Source: Yoonia sp034652275
GTDB taxonomy: Bacteria > Pseudomonadota > Alphaproteobacteria > Rhodobacterales > Rhodobacteraceae
Reading direction: 5' to 3'
Length of the DNA stretch: 64,000 nt
Assembly (NCBI RefSeq): GCF_034652275.1
Contig: NZ_JAXIWG010000004.1
Coordinates: 336,472 to 400,471 of the forward strand
In this document: piece by piece, positions 43,133 through 51,865 of the stretch
How positions within the stretch are numbered: the first letter of the stretch is position 1
How the letters are laid out: every line of letters begins with the position of its first letter
Notes under the pieces: model-generated
Told to the model about the DNA's origin: nothing
Seen by the model: the letters and a program-made list of their open reading frames with translations, nothing else
Databases searched by the model: none
Made by a program: the position numbers and the translations under genes

Positions 43133-44272
43133 TCAGCGCAGCATTCGCAGCAGGGCTTGCGATGGTTCGGCGGTCACGGGCAGGCCTTGGGCGCGCTGGA
43201 AAGCCTCGATCGCGCGGGTGGTATTGGCACCGATCACGCCATCGGCACCCTGGGTGTCGAAACCCCGCCGCGTCAGGCCGTTCTGCAAGGCGATACGGTC
43301 CGGTTTGGTCAGCCCGAAACGGTCGGGCGGAAAGGGCATCCGCAACGGGCCGCCACCGGCGATCCGGTCGGCCAGATGGCCTACGCCGATCGCATAGGCA
43401 TCCGAATTGTTATAACGCTTGATCGCGCGGAAATTGGCGGTGGTGCTGAACCGTGGCCCGCCGGGTTGCGGTTCCAGCGCGCCGTTCGGGTCCTCGCGGC
43501 CCCAAGCCGTGCCGGTCTGCCAACCGCTGCGCGCGAGGTAATTGGCGGCACTGGCCAGCGCGTCGCTTGGGTCATCCGCCCAGATGTCGCGCCGCCCGTC
43601 ACCGGTGAAATCCACCGCGAATTGGGCGAATGTCGTGGGGATGAACTGGGTATGGCCCATCGCCCCCGCCCATGATCCGGTCATGCGGGCGGGCGTGATG
43701 TCGCCTGCCTGCAGGATGCGCAGGGCTTCAAGCGTCTGTGCTTCGAAAAACGCGCCACGGCGGCCTTCGTAGGCCAGCGTCGAGGTGGCGGCGATCACGG
43801 GGATGTCCCCTTGCCGTTCGCCGTAAAAGCTTTCCAGCCCCCAGATCGCTGTGACGATATAGCGGCTTACGCCATAGCGCGCCTCGATCGCGTTCAGCAC
43901 CGGCGCGTGACGGGCATAGGCCGCACGGCCTTTGGCGATGCGGTCGTCAGAGGCGGCGATGGCAAGGTAGTCTTCCAGCGTGCGGCGGAATTCGGTCTGG
44001 TTGCGGTCGCGCGTGACGACGCCTGGCAGAAAGCCCGCATTGCGGAAGGCCGCGTCGAAGGTCGCAGGCGATACGCCTTGCGCTGTCGCGCGTCCGCGAA
44101 ACCCCGCAATCCAGGCATCATAGCCGGCATCGCGCTGCGGGAGCAGGTCGGGCGGCGTGGCACTGGCGGCGGCGGGCCGCACTGTGGTCATGGTGCTGCG
44201 CGGCGTGGTGGCGCAGGCCGCAAGCAGGCTTGCGCCCAGCCCCGCGATGATGAAACGTCTGTGGGTGGTCAT
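43133..44272 (-). CDS. Lytic murein transglycosylase (MltB-like lipoprotein)
   Basis: 379 aa from the ATG at 44272; a longer reading to 44845 crosses antisense of another gene. Lipobox LAAC (signal II) at about residues 16-19 gives an outer-membrane lipoprotein. The catalytic Glu is in AIWGLESFYG, with QFIPTTFAQFAVD and DPSDALASAANYLAR as further SLT family 3 motifs. A peptidoglycan-binding domain ends the protein (QNGLTRRGFDTQGADGVIGA). It cleaves glycan strands to make anhydro-muropeptides. Confidence 0.93.
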   Translation of the reverse strand: MTTHRRFIIAGLGASLLAACATTPRSTMTTVRPAAASATPPDLLPQRDAGYDAWIAGFRGRATAQGVSPATFDAAFRNAGFLPGVVTRDRNQTEFRRTLEDYLAIAASDDRIAKGRAAYARHAPVLNAIEARYGVSRYIVTAIWGLESFYGERQGDIPVIAATSTLAYEGRRGAFFEAQTLEALRILQAGDITPARMTGSWAGAMGHTQFIPTTFAQFAVDFTGDGRRDIWADDPSDALASAANYLARSGWQTGTAWGREDPNGALEPQPGGPRFSTTANFRAIKRYNNSDAYAIGVGHLADRIAGGGPLRMPFPPDRFGLTKPDRIALQNGLTRRGFDTQGADGVIGANTTRAIEAFQRAQGLPVTAEPSQALLRMLR

Positions 44273-44410
44273 GTCCTGCTCTCGCTTTTGTTTTCTTTTG
44301 GCGCAGTCTAGCGGCTTCTGCCGCTGGCACAATCCTGCCATCGCAGGGCAGGCGGGGCGTTGCCACAAATTACACGAAGTTTTGCATTCAGCTTCGCCGG
44401 TCGCTCTGGC

Positions 44411-45172
44411 ATGAGATTGCGCGAAGAGGAGTCCGACACCGTGCCCGTCATCAATTGCGCCACATGGAACATCCACCGCGCCAAGGGGCGCGACGGCCGC
44501 GTCGATCCCGAGCGTGTGGCGGACGCGATTACCGGCGATCTCAGCCCTTTGGGTCGGCATCAGGTGCTGGCCTTGCAGGAGGCTGACGGCGAATGCCCGC
44601 CGCATGCGGGGATCCTCGATCTGGACCGGATCGCGGCGCAGACCGGTCTGCGCCATGTGCATGACCAGACCCATATGCGCTGGGGCCCGCAGAGCCACGG
44701 GTTTCTGGGCTCGATCCTGTTTGTGGACCCTGCGATCACCGTCACGGCCTGCGATGTCATCGACCTGCCCGGGCATTGCCATCGCGGGGCTGTCGTGGCC
44801 GAGGTGCTGCATGCGGGCATCGCCTGCCGGATCATGACCATGCATCTGTCGCTGTCGCAGCCCTTGCGGATCGTGCAGATGCGCATCATCGGCCAGTATC
44901 TGCGCCGCCGCCCCGCCATGCAGACCCTGCTTTTGGGCGATCTGAACGAATGGCGGCCTTGGTCGGGCCTTGCGTTTTCACCGCGCCTGCTGGGGCGGCG
45001 GTTCGAGGGCGGTGTCAGGCGGACCTTTCCGGCGCATCGTCCTGTGCTGCCTTTGGACCGCATCCTGTCGGACCGGGCAGGGGCAGTGCAGGATTTGCAG
45101 GTGGTCGATACTGCCGCGATCCGCGCGGCATCCGATCATCTGCCGCTTAGCGCGCGGGTGGCGTTGGGGTAG
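44411..45172 (+). CDS. Endonuclease/exonuclease/phosphatase-family hydrolase
   Basis: 253 aa from ATG 44411 (a start at 44360 is possible but less like the family). Metal and catalytic motifs of the EEP fold: ATWNIHRAKG (N and H), LQEADGE (E), GDLNEW (DxN) and SDHLPLSARV (SDH). Such proteins act on DNA or on phosphodiesters such as phospholipids. In related genomes they often precede a cardiolipin synthase; here no such gene follows. Substrate unknown. Confidence 0.85.
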   Translation: MRLREEESDTVPVINCATWNIHRAKGRDGRVDPERVADAITGDLSPLGRHQVLALQEADGECPPHAGILDLDRIAAQTGLRHVHDQTHMRWGPQSHGFLGSILFVDPAITVTACDVIDLPGHCHRGAVVAEVLHAGIACRIMTMHLSLSQPLRIVQMRIIGQYLRRRPAMQTLLLGDLNEWRPWSGLAFSPRLLGRRFEGGVRRTFPAHRPVLPLDRILSDRAGAVQDLQVVDTAAIRAASDHLPLSARVALG

Positions 45173-45173
45173 A

Positions 45174-45241
45174 AGGGGCTTTGCCCCTCGCCCGGATTTC
45201 ATCCGGGCTCACCCCAGAGTATTTTTGGAAAAAAGAAGTCG
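45174..45241 (+). repeat. Dispersed intergenic motif, copy 3, with two hairpins
   Basis: Two perfect hairpins, AGGGGC-TTT-GCCCCT (45174-45188) and GCCCGGAT-TTC-ATCCGGGC (45190-45208), are followed by CACCCCA and the core AGTATTTTTGGAAAAAAGAA. It occupies the whole gap between two convergent genes. The layout suits a bidirectional transcript end; the core is identical to copy 1. Confidence 0.75.
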
Positions 45242-45781
45242 TTACGCGCGCCAGAAGGGCCAGATGCGCCCGAAGACGCCGTCGCGCAGGATCAGGGCGT
45301 GATGCAGCGCCGCGCCGATATGCAGCGCAAGCACCGCAAGCAGTATGAAACGACCGTAGAAATGCGCCGATTTCGCGATTTCCGCGATGGCCTCGTTGCG
45401 CGGCAGAAGCGGGTGCAGCCCGATGGCACCTAGCCCCTCGATCGGGAAGCCGCCCATCGTCACACGGACATAACCCGTGATCGCCATGAAAAAGACCATC
45501 ACATAGAGCAGGATATGCGTCGCCCCCGCGGCCTGTTTCTGCCAGCCGGGCATATGCGCGGGCAGGGGGGCAGGCGGGTTGAGCGCGCGGTAGGCCAGCC
45601 GGATCACCATCAAGAGCAGGATCACCACGCCAAGGTTCTTATGCAGGATGAAGAGCGCGTTCTGCGTGGCGCGGTCCAGCCCGTCGCCGACCATGATCCC
45701 GCCGACCGGCAGCATGACGATGATCGCAAGGGCCAGTCCCCAATGCAGAATCCGGGCGGGAAGGCGGTAACCGTTTTGCAT
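45242..45781 (-). CDS. Cytochrome b561-type membrane protein
   Basis: 179 aa from MQNGYRLPARILHW (an ATG 16 codons earlier is possible). Four helices with heme ligand histidines in ARILHWGLAL, FILHKNLGVV, ATHILLYVMV and LHIGAALHHAL. YceJ/CybB-like b561 passes electrons in the inner membrane, often from quinol. No partner gene; often next to YceI, not seen here. Confidence 0.92.
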   Translation of the reverse strand: MQNGYRLPARILHWGLALAIIVMLPVGGIMVGDGLDRATQNALFILHKNLGVVILLLMVIRLAYRALNPPAPLPAHMPGWQKQAAGATHILLYVMVFFMAITGYVRVTMGGFPIEGLGAIGLHPLLPRNEAIAEIAKSAHFYGRFILLAVLALHIGAALHHALILRDGVFGRIWPFWRA

Positions 45782-45869
45782 GCAATGCTCCTTTGCGCCC
45801 AGCAAAGGGCGGTCGCGCGTTTGTGTCAACCGGTCAGTTGATCGCCGTTGACTTGGACGGGGTGATGCT

Positions 45870-46655
45870 ATGTCTGGTCATATGGCTGTTACACTTGATC
45901 ACCCTGCGCAAGAGGCGCGCCGCGGGCGGAACGTCCCGCTGCTTGTGCGCTTTGGCCTGCTGGCTGTCGCGAACCTATGGTTGCTGGCTGCCGTTGTCTA
46001 TGGACTGTTCGGGGCCGAGCCTGCCGCATTCTGGACCGGTGGCGCGCTGGCGCTCGGGCTTTATCTTGGCCTGAATGCGCTTTTGCTGCGCGGACTGGTC
46101 CAGCATTATCCGCATGACCGGCTGGGTCTGTGCAATACTGTCACCCATTTCCGCGCGACCCTGACGGCGGGTCTGGCCGCTGTGGTGCCGAATGCGCCCG
46201 CTGTGGCCGCCGACCCCCTGCTGGCGTGGACTGTCGTTGCCATCGCCACCATTGCGCTGGCCTGTGACGGGATCGACGGCTGGGCCGCGCGCCGGTCGGG
46301 GCTGTCGAGCCGCTTTGGCGCGCGGTTCGACATGGAGGTTGATTCCGTCCTTGCGCTGCTGCTGGCGCTGGTCGTCTGGCAGACCGGCAAGCTTGGCGAC
46401 TGGGTGCTGTTGCTGGGGCTGATGCGCTATCTCTATCTGGGCGCGATGTGGCTTTTGCCATGGCTGAACCGCCCGACGCCGCCGCGGTTCAGCGGCAAGC
46501 TGGTCTGCGTGATCCAGATTGCCGTGCTGATCGCGCTGCTTTCGCCGCTTGTGACCGGGCTGTGGGCTGTGGGGTTGGCTGGCTGTGCGCTCGCGCTGGT
46601 GATCTGGTCCTTCGGCGTCGATATCCGCTATCTGTGGCGCCTGCGCAGCGCATGA
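45870..46655 (+). CDS. CDP-alcohol phosphatidyltransferase family protein
   Basis: 261 aa. The family signature is perfect: D133-x2-D136-G137-x2-A140-R141-x8-G150-x3-D154-x3-D158 (in DGIDGWAARRSG). Six or so helices. The acceptor alcohol is not known. The ATG of the next gene overlaps its stop (ATGA at 46652-46655), so the sulfatase-fold enzyme is made from the same message, which suggests linked lipid or head-group chemistry. Confidence 0.92.
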   Translation: MSGHMAVTLDHPAQEARRGRNVPLLVRFGLLAVANLWLLAAVVYGLFGAEPAAFWTGGALALGLYLGLNALLLRGLVQHYPHDRLGLCNTVTHFRATLTAGLAAVVPNAPAVAADPLLAWTVVAIATIALACDGIDGWAARRSGLSSRFGARFDMEVDSVLALLLALVVWQTGKLGDWVLLLGLMRYLYLGAMWLLPWLNRPTPPRFSGKLVCVIQIAVLIALLSPLVTGLWAVGLAGCALALVIWSFGVDIRYLWRLRSA

Positions 46656-48283
46656 ATCTGGTCTTGCGTCTTTTCGGGGTGGTGCTGGCTGCGGCCCTGC
46701 TGCATCTGGCGCTGATCCAGCCCAACCATCCGAACGCGATGACATGGGGGGCCTTGCGGCTGTTCCCGCTGGAACTGCCGGTGATCCTGTTGGCGCTGTT
46801 GGCCTTGTCGGGGCGCGCGCTGGTGTTTCGCGCGCTGCTGGTCGGGGTGCTGAGCCTGATCGTCATCCTCAAGATCGCGGATTATGCGAATTTCGTGGCT
46901 TACAATCGTGTGTTCAACCCTGCGACCGACATGGGGCTGATCCGCGCGGCCTATGAACTGGGGACAGGTGCCTTGGGGCCGGTTCTGGGCAATCTGGTGG
47001 CGGTTGGCGCGGCGCTGATGCCTTTCGCGCTGGCAGGCGCGCTTTGGTGGGCGACGGGGCGCTGGGTGCGGTTGCAACCGCCCGCAGGCTGGGCGCTGGT
47101 CTGGCGCGGGGGCTTCGGGGTGCTGGCGGTGCTGGCCGCTGGGGTGATGGTGGGCCAGATCGGGGCGGCCAAAGGGCAATGGGCGCTGCCTGTCAAGCCA
47201 CCGGGGGCCGCGTTTTCCGCGCGGCTGGCCTATGACCGTGTGGGCCTTTACCGTGCGACGCAGGCCGAGCTTGCAGCCTTTGTCGCCGCCGCCGAAAGCG
47301 ACCCTTTTGCCGCGGCCAGCCCGCTGTTCGACCGTCTGGCAGGCCGCGATGTCGTGTTCATTTTCATCGAAAGCTATGGGCGGGCAAGCTTTGACAACCC
47401 GCTTTACATCCCCACCCACAGCGCGACCCTGCGTGCGGCGCAAGACGATCTGGCGCAGATCGAGGCGATTGCGATGCGCTCGGGCTGGATGACCGCGCCG
47501 ATCACCGGCGGGCAAAGCTGGCTGGCGCATACATCCATCGCCTCTGGCCTCTGGATCAGCGACCAGATCCGCTATCGCGCGCTGCTGGCCAGCCCGCGCA
47601 AGACGCTGTTCCAGCTGGCGACGCAAGCCGGCTATCACACCGCGACCGTGGTGCCAGCGATCACCCGCGACTGGCCCGAGGGGCCGCGCATCGGGTTCGA
47701 GACGATTTTGGCAAAGGACGATCTGGGTTATCAGGGGCTGCCGTTCAACTGGGTGACGATGCCTGACCAGTTCACGCTGACGGCCTATGACCGGCTGCTG
47801 GCCAAGGCGCCGCGCGACGGGCGGCCACTTTTTGCGGAAATCTCGCTCATTTCGTCGCATGCGCCCTGGGTGCCGGTGCCGGAGCTGATCGACTGGGACG
47901 ATGTGGGCGACGGCACCGTGTTTAACGAGATCGCCCAATCGGACGATCCGCCCAATGTGGTCTGGCGCGACCATGACCGCGTGCGCGACCAGTATCGCCG
48001 TGCCATCGACTATGCGCTGCAGGTCAGCTTTTCCTATGTCGCGCGGCAGGGCGCGGATATGCCATTGTTCATAGTGCTGGGCGATCATCAGGCGGCGGGT
48101 TTTGTGGCCCAAGGCCCCAGCCTCGACGTGCCGGTCCATGTGATTGGCCCTACGGAGGTAGTCGCGATGATCGACCAATGGGGCTGGACGCCGGGCCTGT
48201 TGCCGGACGAAACGCTGCCCGCATGGTCGATGGATCTGTTCCGCGACAGGTTCTTGCGGGCGTATTCGACGGGGGTGCCGTAG
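46652..48283 (+). CDS. Membrane-anchored sulfatase/phosphoglycerol-transferase-fold protein
   Basis: 543 aa from ATG 46652; the frame is open upstream but antisense-like. Four to five helices at the N-terminus (to about residue 180), then an alkaline-phosphatase-superfamily domain: VVFIFIESYGRAS (catalytic region), APITGGQSWLAHTSIASG, FAEISLISSHAPW and FIVLGDHQAAG. Architecture is that of LtaS/OpgB-like phosphoglycerol or phosphoethanolamine transferases. Coupled to the CDP-alcohol enzyme. Acceptor unknown. Confidence 0.85.
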   Translation: MNLVLRLFGVVLAAALLHLALIQPNHPNAMTWGALRLFPLELPVILLALLALSGRALVFRALLVGVLSLIVILKIADYANFVAYNRVFNPATDMGLIRAAYELGTGALGPVLGNLVAVGAALMPFALAGALWWATGRWVRLQPPAGWALVWRGGFGVLAVLAAGVMVGQIGAAKGQWALPVKPPGAAFSARLAYDRVGLYRATQAELAAFVAAAESDPFAAASPLFDRLAGRDVVFIFIESYGRASFDNPLYIPTHSATLRAAQDDLAQIEAIAMRSGWMTAPITGGQSWLAHTSIASGLWISDQIRYRALLASPRKTLFQLATQAGYHTATVVPAITRDWPEGPRIGFETILAKDDLGYQGLPFNWVTMPDQFTLTAYDRLLAKAPRDGRPLFAEISLISSHAPWVPVPELIDWDDVGDGTVFNEIAQSDDPPNVVWRDHDRVRDQYRRAIDYALQVSFSYVARQGADMPLFIVLGDHQAAGFVAQGPSLDVPVHVIGPTEVVAMIDQWGWTPGLLPDETLPAWSMDLFRDRFLRAYSTGVP

Positions 48284-48371
48284 GGGGGTAGGCCGGACGG
48301 AGCAAGCATTGGCACTATTGCAATTGGTCGATACCTTCGTCTGTACCGAAGCCACTTGGGGGTGCGAACGA

Positions 48372-48767
48372 ATGACAGAAATGACAATCAGGCAAGAGCA
48401 AGACGATCAACTTTTGGCCGAGCTAAGCGCCTGCGAAGTAAGTGTGTGGGATGCGCTCACTCGTTGTGATCGACAGTCGGACGATGCAGCTTTGGCAGAC
48501 ACATTTTTGGGTGTCTACTCTGATGGGTTTGCCGGGAAGTGCGATCATGTTCAACAGCTTGGAAGTGGCGCGACGATGCAGTCCTACCGTCTCTCTATGC
48601 ATAGAGTGATGGCCTTGGGTGCAGAGCATGCCGTGTTATCGTATCGAGTGGATTTCTTGCGTGCTGGCAAAGCCGATCCTGAAGCAATGTATGTAAGTTC
48701 AATATGGCAACGAATGGACGGGGGTTGGATCAATATCTTCAGCCAAGATACTGTTGCCACGGGCTGA
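48372..48767 (+). CDS. NTF2-like/SnoaL-type small protein (tentative)
   Basis: 131 aa from MTEMTIRQEQDDQLL. The order LAELSACEVSVWDALTRCD...DTFLGVYSDGF...LSYRVDFLRAG...YVSSIWQRMDGGWINIFSQDT fits DUF4440/NTF2-like proteins, with the usual W at the end. Sampled lines are about 50% GC, unlike the surroundings, so likely acquired. It lies between two unrelated transcription units. Function unknown. Confidence 0.6.
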   Translation: MTEMTIRQEQDDQLLAELSACEVSVWDALTRCDRQSDDAALADTFLGVYSDGFAGKCDHVQQLGSGATMQSYRLSMHRVMALGAEHAVLSYRVDFLRAGKADPEAMYVSSIWQRMDGGWINIFSQDTVATG

Positions 48768-48838
48768 ACTTTTCAATCGACCCATATCTGTCCGAAGTGG
48801 GCTCAAAGCCGCCATATGAATTTCGCCCTTACCCCAGC

Positions 48839-49669
48839 CTACCCCTTCACCGCCCCTGCCATGATCGCCCGCACGATCAGTCTTTGCAGCGCAAGGAACG
48901 CCGCTAGCGCGGGCACCACCGCGACGAGGCAAGCGGCGGCCAGCAGTTGCGTGGTGGAGGCCGAACTCGACCCTGCGAAATTGTAGATCGCGACGGCAAT
49001 CGGCAGTTGCCCGTCGCGGGTCAGCAGGATGAAGGGCACCAGAAACTGCGACCAGCCCATGATCATGTTCAGGATGAACGCCGAGGCCAGCGCCGGCGCC
49101 GCGAGCGGCAAGGTGATCCGCAGCAGGATTTCCGCGCGGTTGCAGCCGTCGATGGCGGCGGCTTCCTCGAGTGCTGCGGGGATCGCATCAAAACCAACCT
49201 TGATGAGCCAGACCGACAAAGGCACGCCGATCGCCATATAGACGGCGATGACCGACGCATGGCTTTCCAGCAGCCCCAGCCGGTCAAGATAGCGGTAAAG
49301 CGGAATAATCACGACCAAGGGCGAGATCATCTGCACCATCAGGATGCCGACCATCAGCGGCCCCTTGCCGCGGAAGGTGAACCGTGACGCAGCATAGGCG
49401 GCTGGGGTGGCGACCGCGACCGCGCCCAAAGCCCCCAGCGCACACAGCTTGACCGCGTTCCACAGATAGGTGCCAAAGGCGCGGTCGGTCAGGATCAGGC
49501 GGAAATTGTCCAAGGTCGGGGCCTCGGGGATGAAGCGTGCAGCACCCAGATAGACTTCAGCCGGGGTGCGCAACGACAGCGACACCAGCCACAACAGCGG
49601 CATCAGGAACAGCGCCGCCAGCACGATCCCCGCCAGATAGGTCAGCATGTCGCCAATGCGCGGGGTCAT
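48839..49669 (-). CDS. CUT1 ABC transporter permease (MalG-like)
   Basis: 276 aa with six helices and the EAA loop EEAAAIDGCNRAEILLRITLPLAAPAL. It overlaps the other permease by four bases. Last gene of a four-gene carbohydrate operon. Confidence 0.93.
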   Translation of the reverse strand: MTPRIGDMLTYLAGIVLAALFLMPLLWLVSLSLRTPAEVYLGAARFIPEAPTLDNFRLILTDRAFGTYLWNAVKLCALGALGAVAVATPAAYAASRFTFRGKGPLMVGILMVQMISPLVVIIPLYRYLDRLGLLESHASVIAVYMAIGVPLSVWLIKVGFDAIPAALEEAAAIDGCNRAEILLRITLPLAAPALASAFILNMIMGWSQFLVPFILLTRDGQLPIAVAIYNFAGSSSASTTQLLAAACLVAVVPALAAFLALQRLIVRAIMAGAVKG

Positions 49670-50541
49670 CGCGCGCCCCGCCGCATCAGCACGGCCAGAT
49701 AGACCAGCGTCAGCATCATGCTGATCGCGAGCAGCAGCACCGCCAGCGCCGACCCGCCGCCCAGATCGTAGCTATAGAATACGCGGTTGAAGATGTTGAG
49801 CGACAGGACTTCCGTCGCGCGGCCCGGCCCGCCACCTGTCAGCGCAAGGATCGTATCGAATGTGTTCAGCGTCTGGATCGTCACGAGGATGGTGTTCACA
49901 AGGATCGCACCCCGCATCTGCGGGATGGTGATGAACAGGAATTGCGCCGTGGGGCTGGCCCCGTCCACCGCCGCCGCCTCATAGAGCACCGGATCGACGG
50001 CACGGCGCGCGGCGTAGAACACGATCATCGAAAAGGCGGACCCTTGCCAGACATTGGCGATCACCGCCGACAGCATGGCGTTGTCGGGGTCGGACAGCCA
50101 TGCGACAGGGGCCAGCCCGATCAGGCGCAGCAGGGAATTGACCGCGCCGAACGGGGCCTCCGACAGCAGCATCTGCCAGATCAGCCCGTTGGCGATACCG
50201 GGGATCACCCATGCGGCCAGCACGATGGTGCGCAACAGGCCCATCCCGTAAAGCCCCCGCCTGTCACCGCGCACCAGCAGCAGGGCAATTGCCAGCCCCA
50301 CGGCTTGCAGGCTGACCACGCTCAGCAGCGTGAACAGCCCCGTATTGCGCAGGATCACAGGCAGGCTGCTGTCGCCATAGGCGCTGGCATAGCCATCCAG
50401 CCCGTAGCCCGTGATCGGACGCAGCAGCGTCGCATCGCTAAAGCTGAAGCGGATCACATCCGCGACGGGGATCAGGAACACCCCGCCCAGCACCACAAGG
50501 ACCGGCGCGAACCACAGCCAGATGCGCCGGTCTCCGGTCAT
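49666..50541 (-). CDS. CUT1 ABC transporter permease (MalF-like)
   Basis: 291 aa, six helices. EAA loop YEAAAVDGASPTAQFLFITIPQMRGA. It starts four bases after the binding protein's stop. Pairs with the MalG-like subunit. Confidence 0.93.
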   Translation of the reverse strand: MTGDRRIWLWFAPVLVVLGGVFLIPVADVIRFSFSDATLLRPITGYGLDGYASAYGDSSLPVILRNTGLFTLLSVVSLQAVGLAIALLLVRGDRRGLYGMGLLRTIVLAAWVIPGIANGLIWQMLLSEAPFGAVNSLLRLIGLAPVAWLSDPDNAMLSAVIANVWQGSAFSMIVFYAARRAVDPVLYEAAAVDGASPTAQFLFITIPQMRGAILVNTILVTIQTLNTFDTILALTGGGPGRATEVLSLNIFNRVFYSYDLGGGSALAVLLLAISMMLTLVYLAVLMRRGAR

Positions 50542-50544
50542 GGT

Positions 50545-51840
50545 TTACAGCCGTTCGAATGCTGCATCGACAGCGGCGGCAGCGGCATCAAGCGCCTCTT
50601 CGGGCGTGGCAGTCCCCGACAGCACATCACCCAGCAGGATTTGCAACTGGTTGCTGATCTCGGGGTAGATCGCGACACCGGGACGAGCGACACCGTTCAC
50701 CAAGGCTTCGGCAAAGGCATCGTATTCCGGCCCTTCGAAGGTGTCATAGGCGTCATAGATGCTGGCCGAGGTGGGCAGCAGCCCTTGGAACGCATTGCCT
50801 TCGGTGGCGTAGATTTCATAGGCCATGCGTGCGCAAATCTCGACCGCCGTCGGATCGTCGCTGAACGCGCCGATGGTCCACCCGCCGGTGCCGGTCGCAC
50901 GCTGGTCAGCGGTCGGCCCGGGCAGTTCGCTCAGTTCCCAGTTGGCGAATTGATCCTCGGGCAGGGTGCCGCGCAGTTGGCCATATTGCCAGTTGCCACC
51001 AATGAAGAGGCCCGCCGTGCCAGCAGCGGCGGCGGCGTTGAATTCATCGTAGTTGATGATCGTCGTCACCCGCGACGGGGCGGCACCGCTATCGACCAGA
51101 TCCTTGTAGAAATTGATCGCCGCGAGCATCTTGTCGCGGTTGTCGCCTTCGTTGAACACGGGGCGCCCGTCGGCATCGACCAGTTCACCGCCCTGCGCCC
51201 AGAAATTCGGCAACCAGTCGAACGCCGTGCCTTCCCAGCGTCCGCCATTGAACAACACGCCTTCGCGGCCCGCCTCGACCGTCGTCAGCGCGGCGGCTTG
51301 CAGGTCGTCCCAAGTGGCGGGGGCATCAGGCACGAGCGATGTGTCGCGATAGAGCACCTGCAGGCTGGTGAACCACCACCAAGCGAGCACATTGCCCTCG
51401 GCATCGCTGACCCCGTCGCGCACGAAGGGGAACAGATCGTCGATCTGCGCCTGCGTGAAATGGGCGTTCATCGGCGACAGCACACCCGCTGCCTTGAACA
51501 GCCCCAGCTGAGAGCTGTCGATCATCGCGCAATCAGGGCCACGGCCCGCGCGCACCTGTTCCAGCATCCGCGCCTGTTCCTGCCCGATATTGTCGGTCTG
51601 CAACTGCGTTTCGATCCGCCAGTCGGGGTAGTCGGCCATCAGGGCCAGAAACTTCTCCTCGAAGAATTCCCGCGTCGCATCGTCCGAGGAGTAAAGATCG
51701 AAGGCCGTCAGCCGGAAGGTCATGACATTTGGTGCATCGGCCGGGCCGACGCGGTCGCGCGTGATCAGGTCCTGCGGGAAAGCGGCAGAGGCGGACAGCG
51801 CAAGGGCAGCGGTCAACGGATAGGCAAGGGCGTAACGCAT
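50545..51840 (-). CDS. Sugar ABC transporter substrate-binding protein
   Basis: 431 aa. Sec signal MRYALAYPLTAALALSASAAF followed by a family 1 extracellular solute-binding fold: DSSQLGLFKAAG, WWFTSLQVLYRD, PATWDDL, FIGGNWQYGQL. The ligand cannot be told; CUT1 systems take up oligosaccharides, glycosides or polyols. The order ATPase-binding protein-permease-permease is operon-like. Confidence 0.92.
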   Translation of the reverse strand: MRYALAYPLTAALALSASAAFPQDLITRDRVGPADAPNVMTFRLTAFDLYSSDDATREFFEEKFLALMADYPDWRIETQLQTDNIGQEQARMLEQVRAGRGPDCAMIDSSQLGLFKAAGVLSPMNAHFTQAQIDDLFPFVRDGVSDAEGNVLAWWWFTSLQVLYRDTSLVPDAPATWDDLQAAALTTVEAGREGVLFNGGRWEGTAFDWLPNFWAQGGELVDADGRPVFNEGDNRDKMLAAINFYKDLVDSGAAPSRVTTIINYDEFNAAAAAGTAGLFIGGNWQYGQLRGTLPEDQFANWELSELPGPTADQRATGTGGWTIGAFSDDPTAVEICARMAYEIYATEGNAFQGLLPTSASIYDAYDTFEGPEYDAFAEALVNGVARPGVAIYPEISNQLQILLGDVLSGTATPEEALDAAAAAVDAAFERL

Positions 51841-51865
51841 GTGGAAAAGTCTCCTGTTGGTGTTT

